A stretch of DNA of 64,000 bases from NCBI RefSeq assembly GCF_037392515.1, contig NC_090281.1, positions 41,578,645 through 41,642,644 of the forward strand, given 5' to 3'. Source of the stretch: Haliotis asinina (lineage: Eukaryota; Mollusca; Gastropoda; Lepetellida; Haliotidae). The notes under the pieces are model-generated. The model saw only the letters and a list, made by a program, of their open reading frames with translations, searched no databases and was not told the DNA's origin. Each line of letters begins with the position of its first letter. The stretch's first letter is position 1. The translations under genes and the position numbers were made by a program. Shown here in pieces: positions 20,706-30,420 of this stretch.

Positions 20706-22243
20706 TCCCCCCGGCATGTAATGCTGGGGGATATAGTCGACGCCTCATCTGTCCATCCGTCCCCTGTCTGTCCGTCCGTCCGTCCATAATCATTTTGTTT
20801 CCGGAGCATAACTCAGAAACTATTCAATATATTTAGACGAAACTTGATAGATATAGTAATCTCAGCCTATGGTTGTGCCTTTTGCTATTTACAGATTTTT
20901 GGCAGTCTAAGTAAACTTATCCTCAGTACTTTTACACTCCACTACTGAGTCTAACAAAACCTTATGGGAGGTCGTGTCAGGTAACCTTTGAGACTGACCA
21001 ATCAGAACACAGCTTCCCAAATCGCAAAAGTGCACATTCGCACATCCCTTATGAACTTTTTATCTCGAAAAGGTTCGTACCCAAACGATTCCAATGCTGT
21101 TTAGCATATGCTCGCTTCCAGGTGATGCACATGGCGTATGTACAACCATGACAATGGTGAGTAAACAGTCGCTGAAAACAGTGTTTTTGGCAATATTCAA
21201 GGATGTTATCTTGCGGAAATATTAGCTAATGGTAACAATGTCAACAGAAACCCCAAGGCGTATATACTGCAGGTCAAATAACTGTGTTATATGCTGATTT
21301 TTGTTTGTGAAGAGATCTGTGTCAGTGACTTGAATATTTTGAAAGTCCCTCTGATTCCTAAATAGTAGCTGTTGTTTGATTGGTGAAATCTATTTAACCG
21401 TCTCGCGTTTGATTGGACAGCCATTTGTCCCTCAAAGGTTACCTTATGCGACCTTCTACTAGGTTTTGTTAGACTCAGTGGTGGAGTGTAACGTGGGCTT
21501 CGTTTCCGGAGCAGAACTCAAAAACCGTTCAATGTTTTTCTGCAAAACTTGGTAGATATATCAATCTGAACCTATAGTGGTGTCTTATGGTATTTACAGG
21601 TTTTTGTGATTTATTATTTTCTTGATTTCCATGGAAATGTTCGGATATAGTCTCAAAAAAATGAGAGGTGTGTTTCGTTTGCGGAGCAGAACTCAAAAAC
21701 AGTTCAATATTTTTCTGCAAAACTTGGTAGATATATTACTCAGAACCCAAAGTGGTGCCTTTTGCCGTGTACAGGTTCTTGTGATTTATTATTTTTTCGG
21801 TTTCCCTGGAAACGTTTCGGACTTTCTCTCAAAAGTGAGAGGTGTGTTCCATTTCCAGAGCAGACCTCAAAAACTTCTTAATATCTGTCAGTGTTACTTG
21901 GTAGATATGTGTGGCAGACCCCAAAGTGGTGCATTTTGCTATTTCCTCTTTTTTTTTTGATGTATTATTTTCACGGTTCCTTGAACATGTTGCTGACTTC
22001 GTTTCCAGAGCACAGCTCAAAAACCATTTCATATCTTTCGAAAGATCTTGGCAGTAATACGAGACAGATCTAGAAATTTTGACTTTTTCTGATTACAGAT
22101 ATATGACATTTATATTTCTCATGAATTCCATGGAAACAATTCAGACTTGGTCTAAAAAGACAATAAGTAACTGTCGGATGATTTGTCCTTTCAAATATGT
22201 GGGGGCCGGGGGGATATGTCGTCTTCTGATGACTTTCAGTAAG
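20706..22243 (+). mobile_element. 174-bp-repeat element, copy C, interrupted by a MITE
   Basis: The 5' module is the best preserved: TATCCCCCCGGCATGTAATG then CTGGGGGATATAGTCGAC, and a TCCG-rich run. Repeat sequence is interrupted at 20905 by a 589-bp inverted-repeat element and resumes at 21494 (TGGGCTTCGTTTCCGGAG), with about 65 bp of repeat lost at the junction. The 3' module at 22030-22243 has a diverged terminal hairpin, GTCGTC-TTCT-GATGAC. Confidence 0.8.
20905..21493. mobile_element. MITE with long terminal inverted repeats, copy 1 (one end truncated)
   Basis: The left end GTCTAAGTAAACTT leads into CACTCCACTACTGAGTCTAA and AGGTCGTGTCAGGTAACCT. The right arm is the inverse (AGGTTACC...TTAGACTCAGTGGTGGAGTG) but stops at GTAACG, about 30 bp short of the end seen in the second copy (29307-29925). 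The interior shows CCAAT motifs in both directions. No transposase is encoded and the superfamily is not determined. Confidence 0.8.
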
Positions 22244-23142
22244 TTTTGAGATGTGATTCTTAACCAGCTTGGCTTGTAACTCCAGAGATGAAAAAATTAT
22301 TTTTCTGTTGAAAGGTTTAGGAGGCATTGCTGGCATTTTGAGAGATGGTCACAATCATCTCTGTATGATTTATACAGAAATATTTAGGGGAATTCATAAA
22401 ATGTTGTGAGAAGTCAATGAAAATATTGACATTACGACATCGTCCAGTAATGATATGATAAGTGTTTGGTACAGCTGATTTTATAATGCCATTAACTAAT
22501 GATGCAAGGTCTTTGTATCATTATGGTGAAATGTTACCTTTAGTTTATGAAGAGATGATATAACCAGGTTCATCACATCACATACTGCTTTCTTCCTGTT
22601 GATCATTTAAGATCTGTGGCCTCTGGAGGACTGATTTATGTCCACACCACTAATGATAAACTAGGTGCCATCACAGCTACACTTTTGGATGAGATGGTGA
22701 TTGTTCTTACTAGACAAATCGACACCTCTTCAGGATGTGACCCACTTAGCCAGGCTACGGTAATGCCCTAGATAATCAAGAAATTGTGAGACATATTTCT
22801 CCATTGTTTTACTCTGTTGGATCGATGGAGATGGTATGTTACATCTTGCATTTCCCATCTTTGAACTCAATCAGTCAATACCTACAGTTATTAAGTGACA
22901 GACATGGGTGAAGTCCACCTCACTCGTGATGGAAACTTGTCAGCTATTTAACTTGACAGATTTGTAGTGCTGGCTGGAAGAGAGACACAGCTCAGCAAAG
23001 TTAAACATAATATTTGACAGTCCGCCTGGACTCTCTACCTAGATTGTTCTCTACTTATCTGAATTGTCACTTTTTACTGTGTGTCCAGTTTGAGATCTTA
23101 CTAAGATTCCAGTTAGACCCCATCCTAATGTTGACTGACTGA
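22244..23142 (+). other. NR5 intron, unassigned
   Basis: No gene or recognised repeat. A 21-bp segment at about 23053 (ACTTATCTGAATTGTCACTT) recurs at about 23963 and flanks the hairpin and tRNA-like repeats. Confidence 0.5.
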
Positions 23143-23227
23143 CTTTAAGATTCAGTAGGAGAGACCATGGAAGAAATGCCTTTTCTTCATGCATTTCTTC
23201 CATGGTCTCTCCTACTGAATCTTAAAA
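23143..23227. repeat. Perfect long inverted repeat (about 36-bp arms, 11-base loop)
   Basis: The left arm (23144-23179) and the right arm (23191-23226) are exact reverse complements, the right arm reading GCATTTCTTCCATGGTCTCT and on to CTGAATCTTAAA. The loop is about CTTTTCTTCAT. As RNA this would fold into a continuous helix long enough for a Dicer/Drosha-type substrate. It may equally be a recent snap-back duplication. Confidence 0.9.
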
Positions 23228-23261
23228 TCTGAAGAAAGAACCACATCCTCATTTTTATCAG

Positions 23262-23935
23262 TACTTGTGATTACACAATGCCATTTAGGAAGTGGTCAAA
23301 TGCAACATATGTCATATTTGGGATTTCACTTCCTCAGTAAAGTACAAATTCTAGTACTTTTTTGGTTGAGTCCCATCCGGGATTCGAACCCGCACCCTCA
23401 GAGTCAGGCACCTAATCGCCAGCAGACAAAGTCAGCCGCCCAACCCACTCAACTAGTGCGACTTCCACAAATACGAAAGTCGGACAACTGGTAGTCTAGA
23501 CTGCGTACTTTGTGTACCCCTCTGATAAGTGTGAATTGGCACGGCACCAACAGCCGAAACCTATGATTACACGATGCCATTTAGGAAGTGGTCAAATGCA
23601 ACATATGTCATATTTGGGATTTCACTTCCTCAGTAAAGTACAAATTCTAGTACTTTTTTGGTTGAGTCCCATCCGGGATTCGAACCCGCACCCTCAGAGT
23701 CAGGCACCTAATCGCCAGAACACAAAGTCAGCCGCCTAACCCGCTCAACTACCGCGACTTCCACAAACATGAAAGTCAGACAACTGGTAGTCTAGGCTGC
23801 ATACTTTGTGTACCCCTCTGATAAGTGTGAATTGGCACGGCTCCAATGGCCGAAAGCTATGACTACATGATGCCATTTAGGAAGTGGTCAAATGCAACAT
23901 ATGTCATATTTATTTTACTGAGGAAGTGAAATCCC
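23262..23935 (-). repeat. Tandem repeat (~296 bp) with tRNA(Leu/Ser)-like segment, two full units and a partial third
   Basis: On the minus strand each unit contains GGTAGTTGAGCGGGTTAGGC as an A-box-like D-arm, a long variable-arm-sized stretch, and GCGGGTTCGAATCCCGGATG, a near-perfect B box and T arm. The GTTGAGTCCCATCCGGG landmark recurs at 23364 and 23660, a 296-bp period. The order and long extra arm resemble class II tRNAs, so this looks like a tRNA-derived SINE amplified in tandem. It lacks a proper acceptor stem pairing by eye and is not called a functional tRNA gene. Confidence 0.65.
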
Positions 23936-23957
23936 AAATATGACATATGTTGCATTT
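23888..23957. repeat. Inverted repeat at the end of the tRNA-like tandem array
   Basis: AAATGCAACATATGTCATATTT is followed, after about 24 bases, by its exact reverse complement. The spacer is the inverse of the GGGATTTCACTTCCTCAGTA segment of the upstream units, so the third unit turns back on itself. Confidence 0.85.
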
Positions 23958-23984
23958 ATCACTACTTGTCTGAATTGTCACTTT

Positions 23985-25065
23985 CTCATGTCAGGTATTT
24001 TTAACCAAAATCTTCACTGCCTGAAAATTGTCTCAAAGAAGATACAAGCCTTCTAAGAGTCTATCTGTGTCCTCAGATGTTGCTGGTTCTTTGAAAAAGT
24101 CATCATTTCCTCCTTTAGTGCTGGAGATGATGTGGATAAAGAGATGATCAAGTCACTGTTACCATGTTTGTTGATGTTAATGGAACTGCATAACATATTT
24201 TGCTATTTCACAGTTGAAACATTGTCTTCCATCTCCTCTTCATTCTGTTCTTCAACATTGGCATGACCTTTTTAGTAAGGTACACTAACTGTCAAGTGGG
24301 TCGGTGTCATTATGACTTGCTGGACAGCAGAGAATTTGCATGACCTGGTTAAGTGAGCATTTCATGTTTCCAACAAGAAATGATAAAGTATTTGTTGGCT
24401 GAAAGTCAGTCAACAAAACAAAATTCTTGGTAACTTCCTTATTATGATAGTTAGAGGCATTGAACATATTGTTTCCCAGTACCCATGTTGTGGACATGTA
24501 ATTTCCAACTCTGGAAGTAGTAGTACCATGGAACAGACTAAACAGACATTACTCTCACAGACATCAGACTTAGTCGTAGTTCAAGGTTCAAGCTGATATG
24601 ATATGAGCACTGCACAAGGTATGGCACATAGATTTTAGTCATGTTATCTTACTTGTCTTGTCACAATCACTCTTTACAGTTGACTATTACTGTCAGAAAA
24701 GCAACTGAAGAATCTTACCCAATTACCACCACCACATAAAACCCAATATTAAGTTTTAACCATAATTTCAACCCACGCCACATAACACCCAATATTAAGC
24801 TTTAACTGTAATTTCAACCCACATCATATCCCAACTGCGTTAGTCAACATGTTATTGTTTTGACCATATCCAGGTGAACTACAGTGTCTACTGTACTACT
24901 GTTTCCAGCTTTTGTGCCATCTTTATGTTCATTTCATAAAATTGCTTGATGGTGTTGCAAGTATTCTGAAACAGTTAAATGAAGGAGACAAATGAACCAT
25001 GCAGCTTTACTGTTTCTAAACAAAGCAAATTATGTGTTAGTGGAATGTGTTGCTTTATGTTTCAG
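23985..25065 (+). other. NR5 intron, unassigned
   Basis: No gene recognised. A small duplication CACATAAnACCCAATATTAAG lies near 24733 and 24780. The minus frame 24285-24497 has no recognisable domain. Confidence 0.5.
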
Positions 25066-25219
25066 GCAAGTGGCCATAGGATCGGCTTTGATGTGCTGGA
25101 CAAACTGGGCTTGAGTGATGTCAAGGCTCGAATTTATGAACTCATAAAAAAGGCAAAGGACCTTAAGATTGATGTCTATGAATATGCGTGCCTTAAATTT
25201 CTGATTTTGCTCAATCCAG
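25066..25219 (+). CDS. NR5-family nuclear receptor, ligand-binding-domain exon (middle)
   Basis: The acceptor TTTATGTTTCAG precedes GCAAGTGGC, and the donor GTAAGG follows AATCCAG. Entry is phase 0, matching the previous exon, and exit is phase 1. The 154-bp exon encodes ASGHRIGFDVLDKLGLSD, KKAKDLKIDVYEY and ACLKFLILLNP. It aligns without gaps to the Drosophila FTZ-F1 segment recalled from family knowledge, in which ...DYVCMKFLILLNP occurs. The residues form LBD helices 7-9. No stops or frameshifts are present, consistent with a functional gene. Confidence 0.93.
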
Positions 25220-26274
25220 GTAAGGCATAAATCCCCCCCAGAGTGATTTTTTCCAGGACTACTGCATGTAAATTTTGTCAGATGTTGTGAATTATTTGTA
25301 AACGGAAAGTTTAAAAAAGTATCAGTAGATCATAAAATGACATTCTTTGTTCTTCTTTATAGAAAGAGTGTTCATTAGCATCATATATTGTGTAATCAAA
25401 TTTGACTAGTGGTAACTGCTTGAAACCTTGCATTTGAAGCACAGCATTTACTTAAAACATTTTCTTACACTTAAACATGTGATGCTGTAATAGATCTTAT
25501 AATTGTTACATGGTAATTTCCTAATTATAACACAGATGTTAACCCACAAATTGGTTGGTGAGGAACTAAATTCTTGAATCAGTAAGTGACCATAGTGACA
25601 TGTTATGTCTCTGGATCCTTTTCCTCAGCAGCACTGAGACTTGCCATGAGAGATGAGTAAGCCAAGAGACAGCCAATGTAGACCTACCAAAGAACACATT
25701 CCCAAAAACGCAGAAAAGCTCACATTAACTTTGGAAATAGCAACATAAACATAAGACATAGCTACTGAAACTGTAAGAACACCAACTTTGAATTGCTAAA
25801 ACTGGAGCAAAAAATCATGAAGAGCCTGCAACTTCAATTTTGCGCATGTGCACATGGAAGATGAAGTTTCAACCTCATGTTGCTATTTTCCAGTTTGAAC
25901 AAGAGTTACATTTCCTTCTTAAAGCATTTCTGTTGTATTATTTGGCAATTATCATCGTCATGCTTGTGTAAACACTTGTTTAGTTTACTTTTCATTTGTA
26001 TGACAAAATTGACAGTAATTATTTTAATGTACTGCGGGGTTGTTTTTAAATTTGACAGAAATGCAGGTCATAATGTGCATGCCAGTAAAGATCAGAGTTT
26101 GGTAATGTAAAAATGTTGCAGTTTCATAGTTTTTCATTGCTGCTTTTACTGTTTCAGAAGCTATGTTTATGTTGCTATTTCCATGATTAATGTGGGCTTT
26201 TCTGCATGTTTCTGCACAGTGGGAAAGTTTTCTTTGGTAGGTCTACAATGTTTGGTGTATGTCATGCTGTCACA
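25220..26274 (+). other. NR5 intron, unassigned
   Basis: No gene or known repeat recognised. Confidence 0.5.
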
Positions 26275-26600
26275 CTCTGGACTGTCTTGTCCAGACTATT
26301 TACTGACCACTGCCATATAGCTGGAATATTGCGTAGAGCAGAATTAAACACCAAACAAAACAGTTGAATGTGTTCTAGTAATACTTTGCTTGTAATTTGA
26401 TCTGTAAGATTTCGTTAAGATTGTCAGAATGTAGTGTCATCATATCCATGAGTAGTGAGGTAGTCTAGTGGTTAATGTGTTTTCTCATCATGCTGAGGAG
26501 CTGTGTTTGATTCCCCACATTGGCAGAATGTGTGAAACCCATTTCTGGTGTCCCATGCTGTGATATTGCTGGAATATTGCCAAAAGCTAACTAAACTCTC
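26275..26600 (+). mobile_element. SINE remnants: 3' part of the ACTCACTC family, then a tRNA-headed SINE
   Basis: 26275-26350 matches the 3' half of the abalone-type SINE (GGACTGTCTTGTCCAGACTA, CCATATAGCTGGAATATTGC). From about 26457 a second SINE type begins with the A-box-like TAGTCTAGTGGTTAATG and the B-box-like TGTTTGATTCCCC, then GTGAAACCCATTTCTGGTGT and a tail ATATTGCTGGAATATTGCCA. Related heads occur at 43792 and 49145. Confidence 0.7.
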
Positions 26601-26683
26601 ACTTCACCATATTCATAACATAGCTTGGAAGTAAATGAAATTTTGATATGAACTCATCCCTGATGTCCACACAGTTGTACATA

Positions 26684-28109
26684 CAGTCATCCCTCACTAT
26701 AACGCGGGTCTTGAGCTTGGAAATAAATGAAATTTTGATATGAACTCATCCCTAATGTCCACACAGTTGTCCATGCAGTCATCCCTCGCCATAACGTCTT
26801 GGGGTCCACAGATGACCCCCCACGTTATTAGACATCCGTGTTATAGTACCTATTACATAATGTGGAACAAAGGCCGAGTTAGATCGTATATTCCAAGGAC
26901 ATAACAAAACTGCTGTTTCGTGAATTGGGTCCAGTAAAAACATATCGTATCGTTGAAGGTGGAAATAAACAAAGTTTGAAAATGAAAATATATATACAGT
27001 AAAGTTCACTTATGATGTACACGCTTACAACGAATTGCTGGTTACAACGAACAAATTCAGAAGTCCCGACTGCTTTCCTATATATTGTTAGGAAAATGGG
27101 AAACTTTGCAACGTTGTTATTCAACTAAGCCGGAAATAGCGATCAGCTGTGCACAGATGTTTTGGTCCAATGTACCAGTGATTCAGGTAAAAACGATCCG
27201 ATAATATTACATCAAAGAACTTCTATTCCATTTTCAGAATATTTTACATATTAAGCTGTTATTATAGCAGATTATTTTACATTGCTATCTGGCTAGTATA
27301 TAATGTGAGTTTCCTGCAAACATATTTAACATAACAATGAACACAGGCCTTTACCTGTCTTGATACAATTTACGTGGGAGACAGTTTGACAAGTCACCGC
27401 TGACTCCCCGCGATACTTGCAACTTTGATTGTAAAAAAACAAAATTTTACCCATTTAATTGTTGAAACTGACTTCAATGAGTCAATAACGCGGGTCTCGG
27501 AGTCCATGGATTACGAGACTGTAATCTGTTGGTGACTGCTAAGAATAATGTGAAATTGGTGCTATCGGGGTAGGCGCGAAAAACGGACCCTCACGAATGA
27601 GGTAAGCGGAAGTTGTACGTGTATGGAATGAGGTAATGCTCTCACGGTGTTTCCGTTGTTTCTGTCAACAGTTTTAATAAATAAAATTGGGATTGAATTT
27701 AATCAAATAAAATGTGGTGTCTGACACCATGCATCCTGGGATGACTGTGTCTTGCCGCACTAAATCGTGGTGTGTTGCATCACAGCAAACATTGTAAGTA
27801 CTCATCGTAACTCTACTGATGACATGTCTTGTCTTTCATAAATTACTGCTACGATGTTGGTACGATCATTATTGAGAAAACCCTGCATGTTTTAAGCATG
27901 TGAAACACAATGGATATGTACAATAAACACTGTCAGTTGCCATCCGCACTGAATTTCACTAGTTTACGAAAGTTAAAAGAGCGCAGCAGCGGATTTGTTG
28001 ATGAGCTATTTTCGATTTCGTTAGGGGGTGTAATCGCAGTACAACCTTTTTATGGGAGCCACGGATTACCCCGCGGTTTAACCGAAACCGGGGATGCGAG
28101 GGATGACTG
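26684..28109. mobile_element. Tigger-like element relic with CAGTCATCCCTC ends
   Basis: The left end CAGTCATCCCTCACTATAAC has TA before it (26682-26683). The right end, reversed, reads CAGTCATCCCTCGCATCCCC with TA after it (28110-28111). A second left-type end at 26776 arises from a 92-bp tandem duplication that includes flanking sequence. A further Tigger-like start, CAGTAAAGTTCACTTATGAT, occurs at 26997. No transposase domain is identifiable; the open frame 27910-28254 is unassigned and crosses the right end. Confidence 0.6.
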
Positions 28110-28111
28110 TA

Positions 28112-28582
28112 TTTTGCTTCTGTTGAAAGACAGAGCAAGTGGAGCCAGTGTTTCCACCACTGGGTGTTCTGAACTGACACTTATAGAGGACAATAAGTTC
28201 TTAGCTGACCAGGGCCAAAGGCCTCAGTCTGCCTGTAGCATATTTGTCATTTAAGTGTTAACTTCTCTGACAAAGTGAAAGGATAAAACTAGGACTGAAG
28301 GAAGATCACAGTTTCACTGAGATTTGTTAATGGCTTTGTGATAATGGTATTTCACAAAAATGAGAAACAATTAGCATTGTTAATACCTCAAATAAACTCT
28401 AAAAGAATATAACCTATTGTTGTGCAGCAAAATAAGGGATTAATATTTTTTCCACACCATTAAAAACAATCAGTAACCGTATCTTATAGCAGCATTATAC
28501 TTATGTATGACCAAGATATTTTTTAATTAATCTTCTGTAATTTTTTTCACACAACATTTAGGAGTCATTCCAGATCCCTTTT
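28112..28582 (+). other. NR5 intron, unassigned
   Basis: No gene or known repeat recognised. Confidence 0.5.
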
Positions 28583-28590
28583 TCAAATGA

Positions 28591-28863
28591 GTGAGTGAGT
28601 GAGTTTAGTTTTACGCAGCACTCAGCAATATTACAGCTATATGGTGGCGGTCTGTAAGTAATTGAGTCTGGACCAGACAATCCAGTGACCAATAACATGA
28701 GCATCGATCTGCACAATTGGGAACCGATGGCATGTGTCAACCAAGTCAGCAAGTCTGACCACCCGATCCCGTTAGTCGCCTCTTATGACAAGCATAGTCG
28801 TCTTTTATGGCAAGCATGGGTTGCTGAAGGCCTATTCTACCCCGGGACCTTCACGGGTATTTA
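28591..28863 (-). mobile_element. SINE-like repeat (ACTCACTC family), full length, reverse orientation
   Basis: It begins on the plus strand with GTGAGTGAGTGAGTTTAG and ends CCCCGGGACCTTCACG, the reverse complement of the family. The flanking 8-bp direct repeat TCAAATGA (28583-28590 and 28864-28871) is its target duplication. It is the cleanest full-length reverse copy in the window. Confidence 0.9.
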
Positions 28864-29129
28864 TCAAATGAACTGACAGCTGATGCTATGACGTCGACCC
28901 TTAACAGTGCTATTGTCACAATGCATGTGACATCACAATCACAGGGAAGGGTACATTATAAGTGTAGTCAAAAAGTTGACCTGGGAAAAAATTTTCAAAG
29001 CTATCTTAGCACTAAAATAGTCATAAGTACCATGCATTAACATTGACTTATGACTGTCTCAGCACTAACAGAGCTTCGAAAATCTAGGCTCTGTTGCATA
29101 TTTAGTGATGATAAATCCCTGTTACAGTT

Positions 29130-30420
29130 GAAACTTGTACCGCTGGAGAAAGTTACATCAAAACCAAGTCTGGGTGTCACCAGATAATTTAAGCTTTGCA
29201 ATAGATTGCCTCAAGTGGGCCTTCACTGCCTGCAGTGGCTACCCAGCCAATGTCTCCATGACTATCACCAAAACACGTGAATCATCAGACCCACGCCTCA
29301 AGGACAGGCTAAGTAAACTTAGTCTCAGTGTACTTCGTTACACTCCACCATTGAGTCTAACAAAACCTAGTAGGTCGCATCAGGAACCTTTGAGCGACCA
29401 ATGACCTTCCAATCAAATGCGAGACATTTAAATAGATTTAACCAATCAAACAACGGCTACTATTTAGGAATCAGAGGGACTTTCAAAATATTCATGTCAC
29501 TGACACAGATCTCTTCACAAACAAAAATCCAAATATAACACAGTTATTTGACCTGCAGTAGATACGCCTTGGGGTTTCTGTTGACATGGTTACCATTTGC
29601 TAATATTTCCGCAAGATGACATCCTTGAATGTTGCCAAAAACACCATTTTCAGCAACTGTTTACTCACCGTTGTCTTGGTTGTACATATGCCGTGTGGAT
29701 CACCTGCAAGCAAGCGTACGCTATATAGCATTCGGAATCATTCGGGTACGATCATTTTCGAGATAAAAAGTTTAAAAGGTTTGTGCAAGTGTGCACTTTC
29801 ATGATTTGGTAAGCTGTGTTCTGACAGGTCAATCTCTAAGGTTACCTGACGCGACCTCCCATAAGTTTTTGTTAGACTCAGTGGTGGAGTGTAACGAATT
29901 ACACTGAGACTAAGTTTACTTAGACTGGCCTCAAACCAGAACCATCCCGATCAAGATCACAATACCCTATGTGGGACCAGTCAGTCATCAGAAAGCTCAA
30001 CCAATGAAGAGCAAACTTTATCTAACAATACAACTAATTAAGACACTCCACCAGGCAAATGGGATAGAATCTAGCAATGGAAGCCAATGGATGCATATAC
30101 CAAATACCATGCTGTTGTGGTCATCAATATATTGATGAGACTCTCAGGCCCATCTCTCAGTTGCTGTACACAAGTCATCAGTGTGCAAACAATGATGAGT
30201 GGGCTATATCGGAGCACATGGCGGCAAATAACCTCAATCATGTAATCATATGGAATAACATCACGGTACTTTCATGTAATGACAGTGTTTGGCATCGGAG
30301 AAAACTACAGGAGGCTGTAGAAATAACAAGACTAAACAGGCAGTGAATCATGACCAAGGTGTCTACCTTCCAAGTGCTTGGGACCTCTTTATTAACCTTT
30401 GATAAATATTCTTGATGAAT
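29130..30420 (+). pseudogene. Penelope-like retroelement relic: RT tail and GIY-YIG endonuclease, split by a MITE
   Basis: Before the MITE the frame ends with TITKTRESSDPRLKDRL. After it, IKITIPYVGPVSH resembles the IPYVKG segment at the RT-endonuclease border. At 30077-30346 GCIYQIPCCCGHQYIDETLR, SEHMAANNLNHVIIWNNITV and RRKLQEAVEITRLNRQ match the GIY-YIG nuclease of Penelope-like elements, where YIGET is usual; here Gly is replaced by Asp (YIDET). A one-base shift at 30340 restores VNHDQGVYLPSAWDL, the usual C-terminus. It is a dead copy within the NR5 intron. Confidence 0.8.
29307..29925. mobile_element. MITE with long terminal inverted repeats, copy 2 (complete)
   Basis: Both ends are present: GGCTAAGTAAACTTAGTCTC on the left and the inverse of GTCTAAGTAAACTTAGTCTC on the right. 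Arms extend about 80 bp through CACTCCACCANTGAGTCTAA and AGGTCGC. The interior aligns in reverse to copy 1 at 20905-21493. It inserted into the Penelope-like relic, splitting its reading frame. No clear target duplication can be read. Confidence 0.85.

Noticed and set aside
23340..23760. Apparent tRNA(Leu/Ser) genes on the minus strand
   Set aside because: B-box and long-arm features are present, but the acceptor ends do not pair by eye and the sequence is part of a 296-bp tandem repeat, so a tRNA-derived repeat is more likely.
27910..28254. 114-codon open frame as a host gene
   Set aside because: It runs across the right inverted end of a Tigger-like element into unrelated sequence, and no domain is recognisable.
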